Source: Myxococcus hansupus (GTDB taxonomy: Bacteria; Myxococcota; Myxococcia; Myxococcales; Myxococcaceae). Taken from it: 64,000 bases of DNA. Location of the stretch: the NCBI RefSeq assembly GCF_000280925.3, contig NZ_CP012109.1, positions 6,344,501-6,408,500 of the forward strand. Reading direction: 5' to 3'. Under the pieces are notes generated by a model. The model was given only the letters and a program-made list of their open reading frames with translations. It had not been told where the DNA came from and did no database searches. A program made the position numbers and the translations under genes. Shown here one piece after another: positions 55,920 through 64,000 of the stretch (its first letter is position 1; each line of letters opens with the position of its first letter).

Positions 55920-57407
55920 TCAGAACGGGTCATTCGGCTCGTCGCCGCCAGCAGGGGAGATGGAATCCTGCCGTGGTGGGAGGACGAGACGCCTGACGGG
56001 ATAAGCCTCAGAAGTAACCTGAATCGCCGTGATCCGGTGGACCTCCAAAGTAGCCGTGTCTAGGAGAAGTGCAGGTACGCGTTCGTCGGCCGGCATTCGG
56101 TCAGGTGGCCAGATTTCCCAGATGGACTCGAAGACCGACGGCTGCGTGGGGGGGGTCTTCGGTGGAGTCACGAGGATGACGTAGTCCGGTTCTGGCCCAT
56201 CCTCCGAATGCCCCTGGAGCGACACATCGACCTCAGTGCCCTTTTGCAACTCCGAAGCCTGCACCCGTGCGGCTTTGTGAAACAGGACCATGTTGAGTTG
56301 CCCTGAGCTCGCTTGCGCCGACGGATAGATGATCCCGTCGATGGCAGGAGCATCCATGGAGGCAAGATAGTCCGCAATGACCTGCGTTGGCAGGTATTCG
56401 ATAGCTTCGTCGTCAGGCATGATTGGCATCGAGATACGCTGACTCAGATGCTCCAGGAACATGGCGTGCTTGCGCTTGCCGATGAACTCGGGATCGAAGT
56501 AACTGCCCGTGACGTAGATGTCGCGAAGGACGGTCAAATCCAATAGCCGAAGGGGCCGAAGCAGAGAGAACCTACCGACAACAACTTGACTGCCTACCGG
56601 AGGCCGAACCTCGGCCAACGCGGTTTCCGGCGTGTTCGTCCCGTAGAACACAGAGATCCCCCGGGAGTTCATTCGCAAACCTGGTGCGATAGCGGATGGC
56701 GGAGGGCCCAGGTCCTTCTCTGGCTGGCGGAGGGCAGCCTCAAGCTTTTCGTCGGACTGGAAGACCCGCGCTCGAAAGAGCGCATCAATGGGTTTGCCAG
56801 GCCCAATTTCTACCAGGGCGGAACGTTCGCTGCGGTCGCGCAGCCCATCGATACCGTGGAACGTAGCCGCCAGGATTTTTTCGGCCGAACGGCTGAAGTA
56901 CCGGGCCTCGGTCTTCAGACTCCTCTCGAAGTCGTCCCATTCCTCCTGGAGTTCTGCAGCGCTCAAGCGGGCGAGTTCGTAGTGTGCCTCGGAGTCGAAC
57001 GGAGATTCCTCCCACCCTTCGTCCGAATCATGACTTGAGGTCCGTTCATTGAGAATGGCACGAACATCCTCGGCCGGCTCCGCCCCAATTCCCGCCACCT
57101 CCGCGATAACGTCCACCACGCGCTCCCCATGCCGGAACCATTCGTACTTGGATTCAGGGGCCCGCATCATCAGGTCTTCAAAGTCGTCCGGTTCTGTCGA
57201 TGTGCGGCGAAAGTGACTCTCGAACGCCAAAGCGACGCGGTCGGCTAAACCTTCAATCGCCTCTGTGAGCCCTTCACGCTCACAGAAGGAGCAGGTCGCC
57301 ATCTCCGCCCGGGCCTCGATGGCGGCATTGAGATACGACTCGCCAATGCAGTCCGAGCAGATGCGCTTCGTTCCTACGCTGTCGTCAGGTGTCTTGCCGT
57401 GGGTCAT
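55920..57407 (-). CDS. HEPN/RES N-terminal domain plus RES domain protein
   Basis: A 495-residue protein starting at ATG 57407. Two CxxC pairs at the N-terminus (CSDCIGE and CSFCERE) and a helical region to about 180 fit the HEPN/RES N-terminal domain. The RES domain spans about 215-390: IDALFRARVF, NSRGISVFYGTNTPETALAE with the conserved Arg-x-Tyr-like context, and IDGIIYPSAQASSGQLNMVL. RES toxins are ADP-ribosyltransferase-fold enzymes that destroy NAD+. Here the domain sits in a larger protein without a visible Xre antitoxin gene, so it may be a self-regulated defence effector. The gap 57408-57697 shows no gene. Confidence 0.75.
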   Translation of the reverse strand: MTHGKTPDDSVGTKRICSDCIGESYLNAAIEARAEMATCSFCEREGLTEAIEGLADRVALAFESHFRRTSTEPDDFEDLMMRAPESKYEWFRHGERVVDVIAEVAGIGAEPAEDVRAILNERTSSHDSDEGWEESPFDSEAHYELARLSAAELQEEWDDFERSLKTEARYFSRSAEKILAATFHGIDGLRDRSERSALVEIGPGKPIDALFRARVFQSDEKLEAALRQPEKDLGPPPSAIAPGLRMNSRGISVFYGTNTPETALAEVRPPVGSQVVVGRFSLLRPLRLLDLTVLRDIYVTGSYFDPEFIGKRKHAMFLEHLSQRISMPIMPDDEAIEYLPTQVIADYLASMDAPAIDGIIYPSAQASSGQLNMVLFHKAARVQASELQKGTEVDVSLQGHSEDGPEPDYVILVTPPKTPPTQPSVFESIWEIWPPDRMPADERVPALLLDTATLEVHRITAIQVTSEAYPVRRLVLPPRQDSISPAGGDEPNDPF

Positions 57408-57697
57408 ATTTTTTGGACCGAAAGCACCTTAGTGTGCCATGAACACTATGTCAAGAGAACCGTACCGCCCCCGGCCTCGACCTGAGTCTCCATCAGGCGA
57501 CGTCAGGAAGTAACCTGACCCAGAGAGCCTCTGGTGACGGCCCATAGGTTCTGGTGCGGTCTGCCGTCGAACGACGCCATAACCTGCCGCATCCCGCATA
57601 CCCTGCGAGTTCACCGGCCCCCCCTGACATGACGACTGCGGCGGTAGCGATCAGCATCACCTAGCAACCGCTGCAGTCGTGCATGCCTGCACCCCAG

Positions 57698-58375
57698 TCA
57701 GGGCCGGTATCGCTCCGCCTCCCTGAAAAACTGGGTGAGCGAGTACTCCAACAGCGACTCGCGCGACTGCATGTACCGGCGGGCGCGGAGGAAGGGCAGC
57801 CAGACGCGCTTGCCGACACGCACCTGGGACTCTTCCATCTTCTGCCGCAGCACCCACGTTCCTCCCAACCGCCGCACCAGCACGACCCCCAGATAGGCTC
57901 CAAGTGCCGGTATCGTGTGTCCGTCGAGGACGTCGCGCGTGTAGCGCTCGGGGAAGTGGGTCTTCCAGAAGTGGAAGTCGAGGTCCGTCAGCGACTCAGG
58001 CGTCTCCTTCATGATGGAGGGCACATCCGTGTGAAGCACAGCCACGAGGCCTTCGGACAAGTCTCCGTAGGATTCGAGGACGCGCTCCGGATTTGCCACG
58101 TCCGAAGGATGAGCGACAGGGAGCCACTCCTCCGGCACCGGCGGCCGGAAGGCGTTGAGTTCGGCAATCTTCCTTTGTCGCTCGCTGATGGCGAACTCGT
58201 CCGGCATCCTCATGAGGAACGGCGCCACGTCCGGGTGGAACCGCGGCTCAACGGGCACGAGCGCGGCGCTGCGCTCCCGCAGCGTGCTCAGCACCGTGTC
58301 GAAGTTGAGGTCCGGCCGTTGGACGACCAGAAGTACTCGTCCACCCTTGGCCCTCGTGCTGTGATGCATCACCAT
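57698..58375 (-). CDS. Hypothetical protein, full-length member of a local paralogue family
   Basis: 225 residues from ATG 58375 (MVMHHSTRAKGG); an in-frame ATG at 58435 is less likely because it would overlap the divergent gene. Distinct segments are VLLVVQRPDLNFDTVL, LTDLDFHFWKTHFPERYTRD and VRVGKRVWLPFLRARRYMQS. Family and function unknown. Two partial copies flank it at 55354 and 59140, so the family has been duplicating and decaying here. Confidence 0.6.
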   Translation of the reverse strand: MVMHHSTRAKGGRVLLVVQRPDLNFDTVLSTLRERSAALVPVEPRFHPDVAPFLMRMPDEFAISERQRKIAELNAFRPPVPEEWLPVAHPSDVANPERVLESYGDLSEGLVAVLHTDVPSIMKETPESLTDLDFHFWKTHFPERYTRDVLDGHTIPALGAYLGVVLVRRLGGTWVLRQKMEESQVRVGKRVWLPFLRARRYMQSRESLLEYSLTQFFREAERYRP

Positions 58376-58433
58376 GGGCGATTGGGCGGTGACAACGCAC
58401 TGGGCACGTATTCGGCCACGAATGCCTGAAGCC

Positions 58434-59093
58434 ATGGACTTTCCGGACCACCGCTGGGCAGCCCGCCTTGGCCAGGTGGCTCCCGGGCTCTGGCAGTTGG
58501 AAACGCTCCAGAAGTACGGCTACTACCGTGCCCCCGAAGGGACCGCCGCCGTCGGGGGCCAAGCTCCCGACGGCTATCTGGTGGAATACGGAGGCGGCCC
58601 CTTCTCCGCGGCCTGGAACTACCTCGTCACCACAGAGCGCTCCGGCGCAAGCCGCTTCGCGCAAGCCGCGGGGCTGCTGGGTGAAGACGCATCCCTCCCG
58701 CCTGCGACTCAACACGCGGTGCTGTGCCTGCGCACCCCCATCCGTTTCGAGCGCCCTCTCGCGTCCTGGAATCTGAGCGAAAGCCATCTGGACTCAGCCC
58801 CCGCCGCCCGCGTCGCTGAGGCGCTCCTCACCGGAGCCCCCCCTCCTCGCCGGGGACGGACGGAATGCGTGGTGGGACTCTTCACTTTCGAGTTCGGCTG
58901 GGTCCACACAGGCGCCCTCACACTGTTCATCGACAATTCGATGGAACAAAGTTGGGCCGAACTCGAAATGACAGGCCGATTCAACGCACTCTCCGGGACA
59001 AAGGAGGTCGGACCGTTCGCGCACTCCATGTACATGGAGCGTCCCACCCCCGTCCCAACGCCCCTCGTCGCCTGGCCCTTCCCAACGAAGTAA
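58434..59093 (+). CDS. Hypothetical protein, divergent from the 57698 gene
   Basis: A 219-residue protein starting at ATG 58434, 58 bases from the divergent start at 58375. It reads FPDHRWAARLGQVAPGLWQL early and LFTFEFGWVHTGALTLFIDN later, with strong GC3 coding bias. No signal peptide and no recognised family. The short shared upstream region suggests common control with its neighbour. Confidence 0.55.
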   Translation: MDFPDHRWAARLGQVAPGLWQLETLQKYGYYRAPEGTAAVGGQAPDGYLVEYGGGPFSAAWNYLVTTERSGASRFAQAAGLLGEDASLPPATQHAVLCLRTPIRFERPLASWNLSESHLDSAPAARVAEALLTGAPPPRRGRTECVVGLFTFEFGWVHTGALTLFIDNSMEQSWAELEMTGRFNALSGTKEVGPFAHSMYMERPTPVPTPLVAWPFPTK

Positions 59094-59139
59094 GGGCTCG
59101 CGCAAGAAGAACCGTTCTTTCCCGAAGGAGAGATGGGGG

Positions 59140-59424
59140 GTGAACAGTCCAGCAGAAACCGGCGGGGCGGCGTGTACCGGCGGGTGAGGAAGGAGCCGCC
59201 AGGCGCGCTTGGCGACACGCGTCCTGGCGCCTTCAACGCCTGCCTCCGTTCCCTGCCCCGCCCAATCGCCGCACGAGCACGTCTCCCAGGTAGGCGCCGA
59301 GCGGAGGTGCGGTGTGTTCGTCGATGAGATCCCGCGTGTAGCTCTCGGGTAGTTCTCCCTTCAGAACAATAAGTGCACGACGAATTAGCTCTCGTGGGCA
59401 TTGCCGAGTAGCGCCCTCACGCAA
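59140..59424 (-). pseudogene. Second broken copy of the 57698 family
   Basis: The minus strand reads ELPESYTRDLIDEHTAPPLG then AYLGDVLVRRLGGAG, matching ERYTRDVLDGHTIPALGAYL of the intact gene. After that it loses frame, although the DNA stays similar (CATGTACCGGCGGG-like segment near 59173). Confidence 0.6.
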
Positions 59425-59448
59425 CGCACTCCTGCAGTGAGGAGCGCG

Positions 59449-60033
59449 TCACCAATCCGACTCGGTCCGAGGCCGTGCGCCGCAGGAGACCAGAACGTCA
59501 TACGTTTGGTCGACCAGCTCAAAACTATTTGTCCCCGCCATCAGCATGAGCCAAGGAGGCTCCGGAATCAGCGTGACCCCCTGGAGAACAGGAAGTGGGG
59601 CAACAAGCTCGAACCATGGTTCGTAAGGGGTCGGCAACCCGCCATCGCCACCTCCCAAGCTTCGAATCTGCTCATGCACCTCCAATGAACTGGGCGCGCC
59701 CTTTTGAAACTCGAAGCGATGCTTGAATCTGTTCCACTCCAGTAACTCAGGGGGGCCTGCAGTCCCCCCCAATGCCACCAGGGCACGGCACAAAAGCATG
59801 TAGTTCGGGTTCTGCTCGAGCGGTTTCGAAAGATCGAGCGAGTGCGTTTCGACCTCAAGGGCGTGCGCGCTCGGCACAAGGCGGATGGGCCACTTCTCCC
59901 TCACCTCGATGTGGAAACCCGCTGGATGCTGGATGAGCTCCACTCGAAGTTTCAGCCTCTCGCTCACCATGTCCCGCACGAGTTCCATTGGCGGCAAGCC
60001 GTCAAGGGAGACGTATTCGATGCATAAGCCCAT
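59449..60033 (-). CDS. Hypothetical protein
   Basis: A 194-residue protein starting at ATG 60033. The N-terminus MGLCIEYVSLDGLPPMELVR, the middle EVREKWPIRLVPSAHALEVE and ETHSLDL, and the end NSFELVDQTYDVLVSCGARP look like a compact cytoplasmic alpha/beta protein. Unrecognised. It may belong with the small orphan genes to its left. Confidence 0.5.
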   Translation of the reverse strand: MGLCIEYVSLDGLPPMELVRDMVSERLKLRVELIQHPAGFHIEVREKWPIRLVPSAHALEVETHSLDLSKPLEQNPNYMLLCRALVALGGTAGPPELLEWNRFKHRFEFQKGAPSSLEVHEQIRSLGGGDGGLPTPYEPWFELVAPLPVLQGVTLIPEPPWLMLMAGTNSFELVDQTYDVLVSCGARPRTESDW

Positions 60034-60138
60034 TGACTAATCTCCATTTGTCGCGCCTAGGAACTACGATAGCGCGACAAACGCCAGGAGCGGCACACAG
60101 ACACCAGTGGAGAGAAGGGCAATCATCCCACTCTTCGA

Positions 60139-60480
60139 GTGAGGGAGGAGATTGACGGCTACCTCATGGGCTTCGAGGAGGCGTTGGCCGAGGGGCGCGT
60201 GCGCGTCGACAACCCCACCGACTTCAACACCATGGTCCGCTTGAAGGAGTTCGTCCAAGGCGGCGCCGACTCCCGCCAGGAACTGCACGCCAGCTTCTCC
60301 CTGGAGGGCCTTCAGGCCCGGCACGCCCAGGCCCTGCGAGCTGCGCGCGAGACGACGACCGCCGTGCGCGGCGAGGTGGACGCGGAGGTGGTGACCAGTA
60401 GCGACGACGAGGTCCTCGACACGGCCTCCTCCGAGAGCCCCAACGACGACACCCTCGTGGACCCTCCCATTGCCGTCACG
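60139..60480 (+). pseudogene. 3' fragment duplicated from the phage packaging-like gene at 61814
   Basis: From about 60146 to 60400 the DNA and protein ([40 protein letters not shown]) closely match 62242-62490. The 5' two-thirds, including the HTH, is absent. After AARETT the sequence becomes unrelated. It abuts the broken end of the pilus chaperone gene, so it probably arrived by recombination that removed the rest of that operon. Confidence 0.6.
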
Positions 60481-60509
60481 CCCCCCGCCGACCCGCTTGA
60501 GACACCTCT

Positions 60510-60877
60510 ACAGGACTCACTTGGCGACGGCGAGCACCGTCTGACTGTGGAAGTTCACCGTCCAGTGGAGCCGAGGAGCTGACCACCCGGATGGGGCGGG
60601 ACTCCTCGGGCCCCAGCGTCAACATGGACGGACAGAAAAACAGGTCCTGCGGCGGCGCGAGCGACATGCGCCCTTCTTCGTCCTGGACCTAGGAATGGAC
60701 AGAGGCTTGGAAGCGTGTGGTTTCACTGCCCTTGTTCCTCACGTTCATCACCGCTCCACGAGCGCCGGAATCCAGTTCAAGCCGGCTCGGGCTGACATCG
60801 AGTTCGGCGTCGCTCGCGTTCCCCAGGACAATCCATTTCAAGGCAGCCGAAAACATCAGGCCACCAGCCCAAGACAT
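60510..60877 (-). pseudogene. Chaperone-usher periplasmic chaperone, amber-interrupted and truncated
   Basis: ATG 60877 starts a short signal-like segment and then ELDVSPSRLELDSGARGAVM and NVRNKGSETTRFQASVHS, the first strands of a pilus-assembly (PapD-like) chaperone. A TAG at 60689-60691 replaces an expected Trp. The same frame then continues as VQDEEGRMSLAPPQDLFFCP and [20 protein letters not shown], diagnostic chaperone sequence, before similarity stops near 60510. The second domain and the usher gene are missing. Confidence 0.7.
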
Positions 60878-60910
60878 AAGATGGTCACGAATGTTCTGTC
60901 GCCCTTCAAA

Positions 60911-61450
60911 TCAGAACGTGATGGTGGCAACGACGATGTCGTTGTAGGTGCCAGAAGGGACGTTCTGACCGCGCGGAACCGTGCCATACACCAGCACGGG
61001 GACGGGCAGGCCCGTGCCGAGGAACGGGAGGCCCGTACCTGCGGTGTTGCCCCAAGCGACGATACGGGTGACGTCCTGGTACAGGCTGTACGCGAGGAAG
61101 TCTAAAGAGGCCGTGTTGCGCATCCGGCGCAGCGGCGCCGCGTCGGTCGAGCCGGCGGCCGGGTACACACCCTGGCCAAGGGTGATGACCGCGGGGCGGA
61201 GCAGGGTGCACTGCACGCTCAACGAGCCCGTGCCGAACAGGTCGATGCCCAGCGCGGAGTTGACGATGACGGGGTCGTACGTGCCGAAGTTCAACGTGCC
61301 TCCGCCAATGCCGGAGCCAATGCTGCAACCGCCATCGACGTTGGCGGTGACGTTCAGGTTGGCGGTGGCGGTGGCGGCCTCAGCGGGCGAGAAGGCGACG
61401 AGGGATGCGGCGGCGGTGACGGCGGCAATGGCAGTCTTGACAGCGTTCAT
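60911..61450 (-). CDS. Spore coat U (SCPU) domain pilin-like protein
   Basis: A 179-residue exported protein starting at ATG 61450, with signal peptide MNAVKTAIAAVTAAASLVAF cleaved after AEA. The mature part (TANLNVTANVDGGCSI, GTLNFGTYDPV, LSVQCTLLRPAVITLGQG, and the terminal GTYNDIVVATITF) is the SCPU fold of archaic chaperone-usher pili. Two cysteines (in GGCSI and VQCT) can form the usual disulfide. In Myxococcus such proteins are spore coat or surface components. Its chaperone gene, 33 bases downstream, is broken, so this subunit may not be assembled. Confidence 0.8.
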   Translation of the reverse strand: MNAVKTAIAAVTAAASLVAFSPAEAATATANLNVTANVDGGCSIGSGIGGGTLNFGTYDPVIVNSALGIDLFGTGSLSVQCTLLRPAVITLGQGVYPAAGSTDAAPLRRMRNTASLDFLAYSLYQDVTRIVAWGNTAGTGLPFLGTGLPVPVLVYGTVPRGQNVPSGTYNDIVVATITF

Positions 61451-61813
61451 TGACAGTTCTCAGTCCAGCGGCCGGTTGATTCCGGCGGCAGCGGCGCATT
61501 GCAACACGCTCGCCAGCCCTCGCTCAGTGATGCGCCCTCTCCCTTCGGCGCATGTCGTACGCATGCCTGCCGTGTGTTCCCAGGCAACGCGCGAAAGCGA
61601 CTGCTTGCTTGTTTTTGGGGCGAAACGCACACATGTCCCTGAAGGGAGCCCTTCAGTGAGGGACGGACAGGCTCTGGGGGCCACGCGAATCCATTGGCAC
61701 GCGGCTTCCAGGGGCGGCGCCTGCCCATCTGGGAGAATTCCGTTTCACTGACGAGGGAGAAGAATGCCCGCCGAGGGTCCCCTCGAGGGACCATGCGCAG
61801 CGGCGTCCAGCCG

Positions 61814-62521
61814 ATGACACCGGTATGCCTTCGCTGGACGAACGTGCGCCGCCGAGCAGATTCCGGGCTGCGGGCCAGCGACCTCCCGAGACGCGGGGGG
61901 CCGACCGAGACGCCACCATCTTCACAACCTCCGAAATGCAAGACGGGCCGTCCTCGCAAGTCCGAGGAGCCCGCTCTCCCACGCCAGGAGCTCGACAAGG
62001 CCCTCGTCTTCGATGACGTGAAGACGCTGCCCGACGGCTCCACCATGACGAGCGATGCCCCGTACCGCGAGCTGGCCGAGCGATTTGGTGTCGCCACCTC
62101 CCTCGTCGCCAACTACTCGAAGGAGCACAACTGCCTGCGCCGCCGCGAAGAGGCCAAGACGCGCATCGCCACCAACGCGGACCAGAAGCGCATCGAACTG
62201 CGCGCCAACGCCATCGCCGTCTCGAAGGACGACGCGCTGGAGATGATTGACGGCTACCTCCTTGGCTTCGAGGAAACGCGGTCCGAAGGCCGTGTGCGCG
62301 TCGACAACCCCACCGACTTCAACCCCATGGTGAGGCTCAAGGATTTCGTGATGGGCGGCGCCGACTCCCGCCAAGCGCTTCACGCCACGCTCTCGGTGGA
62401 TGGCCTCCGGGCTCGGCACACCCAGGCCCTGCGCGCTGCTCGTGAGACGACGCCCGCCGAGCGCGGCGAGGTGGACGCTGAGATGGTAAGCCGAGATAGG
62501 CGTAGAAAACAGCGGGCCTAA
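61814..62521 (+). CDS. Phage HTH protein, small-terminase-like
   Basis: About 235 residues from ATG 61814. The frame is open further upstream and no start has a good ribosome site, so the N-terminus is uncertain. KTGRPRKSEEP is an AT-hook-like basic stretch. PYRELAERFGVATSLVANYS is a helix-turn-helix. The following helices (EEAKTRIATNADQKRIELRA, EMIDGYLLGFEETRSEGRVR) and DNPTDFNPMVRLKDFVMGGA are typical of a myxophage protein that I believe acts in DNA packaging, though I cannot prove it here. No large terminase gene follows in the window, so this is probably a prophage remnant. Confidence 0.55.
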   Translation: MTPVCLRWTNVRRRADSGLRASDLPRRGGPTETPPSSQPPKCKTGRPRKSEEPALPRQELDKALVFDDVKTLPDGSTMTSDAPYRELAERFGVATSLVANYSKEHNCLRRREEAKTRIATNADQKRIELRANAIAVSKDDALEMIDGYLLGFEETRSEGRVRVDNPTDFNPMVRLKDFVMGGADSRQALHATLSVDGLRARHTQALRAARETTPAERGEVDAEMVSRDRRRKQRA

Positions 62522-62631
62522 CACCAGGCGAGCACGTCAATGCTGCTTCGCCAAGACGAAGCGCCTCCAACGCCTCAAGTCTCCCGTCCCTTGTGTCCTG
62601 CTTGCCCAGGGGAATCGGAAGAGGAGGAGCG

Positions 62632-63123
62632 TCATTCCATCCGCTTCTGAAGCGGATAGTTACACTCAACCCAGCGCAGCACGTCGAAACCAGCCATGTC
62701 TCCTGGAAGAGTCAGGTCGAGTCCTCCTCCCCAAATGCGCCAGTAATCGGGCACCTCCCGGCACTCATTCGGCAAGAGGCGACGCTGGAGGGCAACGAGT
62801 ACACCGTCCTCGCGCATGAATCCCTGAGAGCCGCGCAGCCAGTGGCCGATCCCGGCTACATCGGACTCCAGGCAGTGCCCCCACTCAACCAACTTTTGCA
62901 GTGCGAATGGCATGGACTGGAGTTCCCGTAGCACATGTCGGCAGTCTGGATTCGCCTCATGCCAACCCAAGGCGGCTCGTACGACTCGGAGAGCGATGCA
63001 TCCCCGCCGACCCCGCTTGAGACGAGCGCTCTGAAAGTGAACGCGGATACTTTCGCGATCATTTTCGCCGTTCACTTTCACCGCGCCAGGCCGCGCCTGG
63101 CCACTTTCCCCATGGAGCTCCAC
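62632..63123 (-). CDS. Hypothetical protein, N-terminus doubtful
   Basis: An open frame of 163 codons. The C-terminal 100 residues look real (RELQSMPFALQKLVEWGHCL, NECREVPDYWRIWGGGLDLT, GFDVLRWVECNY). The first 50 residues run through an inverted AAGTGAAC repeat and look non-coding, so the true gene is probably a shorter or 5'-truncated one. Function unknown. Confidence 0.4.
   Translation of the reverse strand: MELHGESGQARPGAVKVNGENDRESIRVHFQSARLKRGRRGCIALRVVRAALGWHEANPDCRHVLRELQSMPFALQKLVEWGHCLESDVAGIGHWLRGSQGFMREDGVLVALQRRLLPNECREVPDYWRIWGGGLDLTLPGDMAGFDVLRWVECNYPLQKRME
63033..63079. repeat. Inverted repeat GAAAGTGAAC / GTTCACTTTC, site 1
   Basis: Two perfect 10-bp arms, 27 bp apart, flank a GATCATT core. 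The same boxes recur at 63869-63932. Confidence 0.6.
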
Positions 63124-63868
63124 TTGGCGCGCGGAAGCACACGCTTGGCGCCACAGCCCCGTAGTTTCGCCAAGTTAGTGCGGCCAGCCACCAGGTCCTC
63201 GAGCACCGCGGTACGAGTTCGGGCCAGAACTCCTGCCTGGAAGCACACTCCGTCCAGCAGGCCGGACTCCTGCGCGCCGTTCACTTCCTCGGCCCGATGG
63301 CCCCCTCCCCACCGAAGCCCCGCTGGCCGCCACGTGGCCCACCTGGCGCAAGGCCCCGGTCCAGGCCCCGCGCGCCAATGCATCGGCTGCGTGGCGCCCC
63401 ATTCGTGCGCGTGTCCCCCAGTTCTTCGGGCCGCAGGCCTTTGTCCTCCTCGTGAGCCCCACGACTCCGAGCCAAGCCCTCCGCGTCTCCACACTCCGCC
63501 CCGCGCGCACCTGGGCGCGCGTGCCGTTACCAGGGCCGAGCCGAATGGCCGAAAATGGGCAAGAGCGGCCATTCGGCGTCACGGCCCAACGCTGTTTTCG
63601 CGCGCTTACGAGGCCTCGTGAGGGGCCGAAGTGCCGAAGCCCATGGCCGCTTTCCGCAGGTTGGCGCCACCTGCCGCCCGTCACGCGGCCCAGCGCCTCC
63701 CCGCTCACCTTCCCTGCCTGTCCCCGCCGGGCGCAACCATGCCTACCGATGACGCCAGCACGCATACCCCGCCTACCCTTGACACCAGGGTGGGGGGTGC
63801 GTTTTTTCGTGCGGGCAGCGCCCCCAGGGCGTGTACCTGGGGCCCTTTTCGAGAGACTCAGGCCCGAA
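63124..63868. other. Very GC-rich region without a supported gene
   Basis: Many frames are open because of extreme GC content, but their translations are Arg/Pro/Gly-rich and unlike proteins. Only a terminator-like hairpin near 63766 stands out. Confidence 0.4.
63766..63807 (+). terminator. Terminator-like hairpin with T6
   Basis: ACCCCGCCTACCCT can pair imperfectly with AGGGTGGGGGGT around a short loop, and TTTTTT follows after three bases. No gene that it would terminate is evident. Confidence 0.45.
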
Positions 63869-63932
63869 AAAGTGAACACCTCCCCCTGATCATTTGCACC
63901 CGGTAAGTGAACGCCTCGCGCTGTTCACTTTC
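63869..63932. repeat. AAGTGAAC boxes, site 2
   Basis: Direct copies AAAGTGAAC (63869) and TAAGTGAAC (63904) and an inverted GTTCACTTTC (63923-63932) surround a GATCATT, as at 63033-63079. Confidence 0.55.
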
Positions 63933-64000
63933 GCCGGCTGCGCCTGGGGCGGCGCGCGCGGGCGCCGCGCACAAGCCCCACCTCCCCGCCTCCGCGCGGC

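Noticed and set aside
63175-63879. Long minus-strand reading frame near the right edge
   Set aside because: The translation is dominated by Arg, Gly, Ala and Pro with no protein-like periodicity, and it crosses a terminator-like hairpin and the AAGTGAAC boxes.

Overview
The window is a GC-rich bacterial accessory region. Strong G/C bias at third codon positions, a spore-coat-U type chaperone-usher gene, Rhs/kelch lipoproteins, an Amidoligase_2 gene beside GGCT genes, and duplicated orphan families point to a fruiting myxobacterium (Myxococcota, probably Myxococcus, Corallococcus or Pyxidicoccus). This placement is inferred from gene content; no rRNA or tRNA gene is visible to anchor it.

Positions 1-10450 (+) are a phage tail and cargo module. 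It holds a contractile-tail type baseplate/tail protein and a tail fibre, both with apparent single-base indels, then a run of small phage genes. Six of these genes are each preceded by the same element: TTGnnn, exactly 18 bp, then YGTATG, usually followed by a short stem-loop. The cargo includes three tandem paralogues (6148-7508), an amidoligase (7884-8849) and two overlapping gamma-glutamylcyclotransferase-like genes (9385-10214). Positions 10747-20885 (-) form a surface or self-recognition cluster: a di-haem cytochrome c peroxidase, a lipoprotein with near-identical 630-bp repeats and a frameshift, a 1821-residue kelch/Rhs lipoprotein with a cysteine-rich tip, and a small downstream gene in the immunity-gene position.

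Positions 22184-35285 are a mosaic of genes in both directions: a DUF2188 protein, a membrane-anchored exonuclease VII large-subunit homologue, a low-GC orphan, a DUF6602-type nuclease gene split by an IS630-family element with intact ends and TA duplication, a metallophosphoesterase-dynamin fusion, a 16-residue-repeat protein and a second transposase.

The centrepiece is 35391-50565 (-): eight genes joined by 1-4 nt overlaps or 3-nt gaps. They encode a HTH protein, a DEAD/DUF1998 helicase, a DrmD-like SNF2 helicase, a DrmMI-like adenine methylase, a PtuA-like ATPase, a PtuB-like HNH nuclease, a second HNH nuclease and a 69-residue protein. This looks like a DISARM/Druantia core joined to a Septu-like effector pair, and it is the best candidate here for a little-described anti-phage system.

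Positions 51000-64000 hold a possible structured RNA with a strong terminator, a SEC-C protein, a second low-GC orphan, a HEPN-RES toxin-like protein, a paralogue family with one full and two broken copies, and a chaperone-usher pilus locus ruined by an amber codon beside a duplicated phage fragment whose full copy lies at 61814-62521. The last kilobase carries inverted AAGTGAAC boxes and no convincing gene. Overall the window reads as prophage remnants, defence genes and social-conflict genes accumulated at one chromosomal site.
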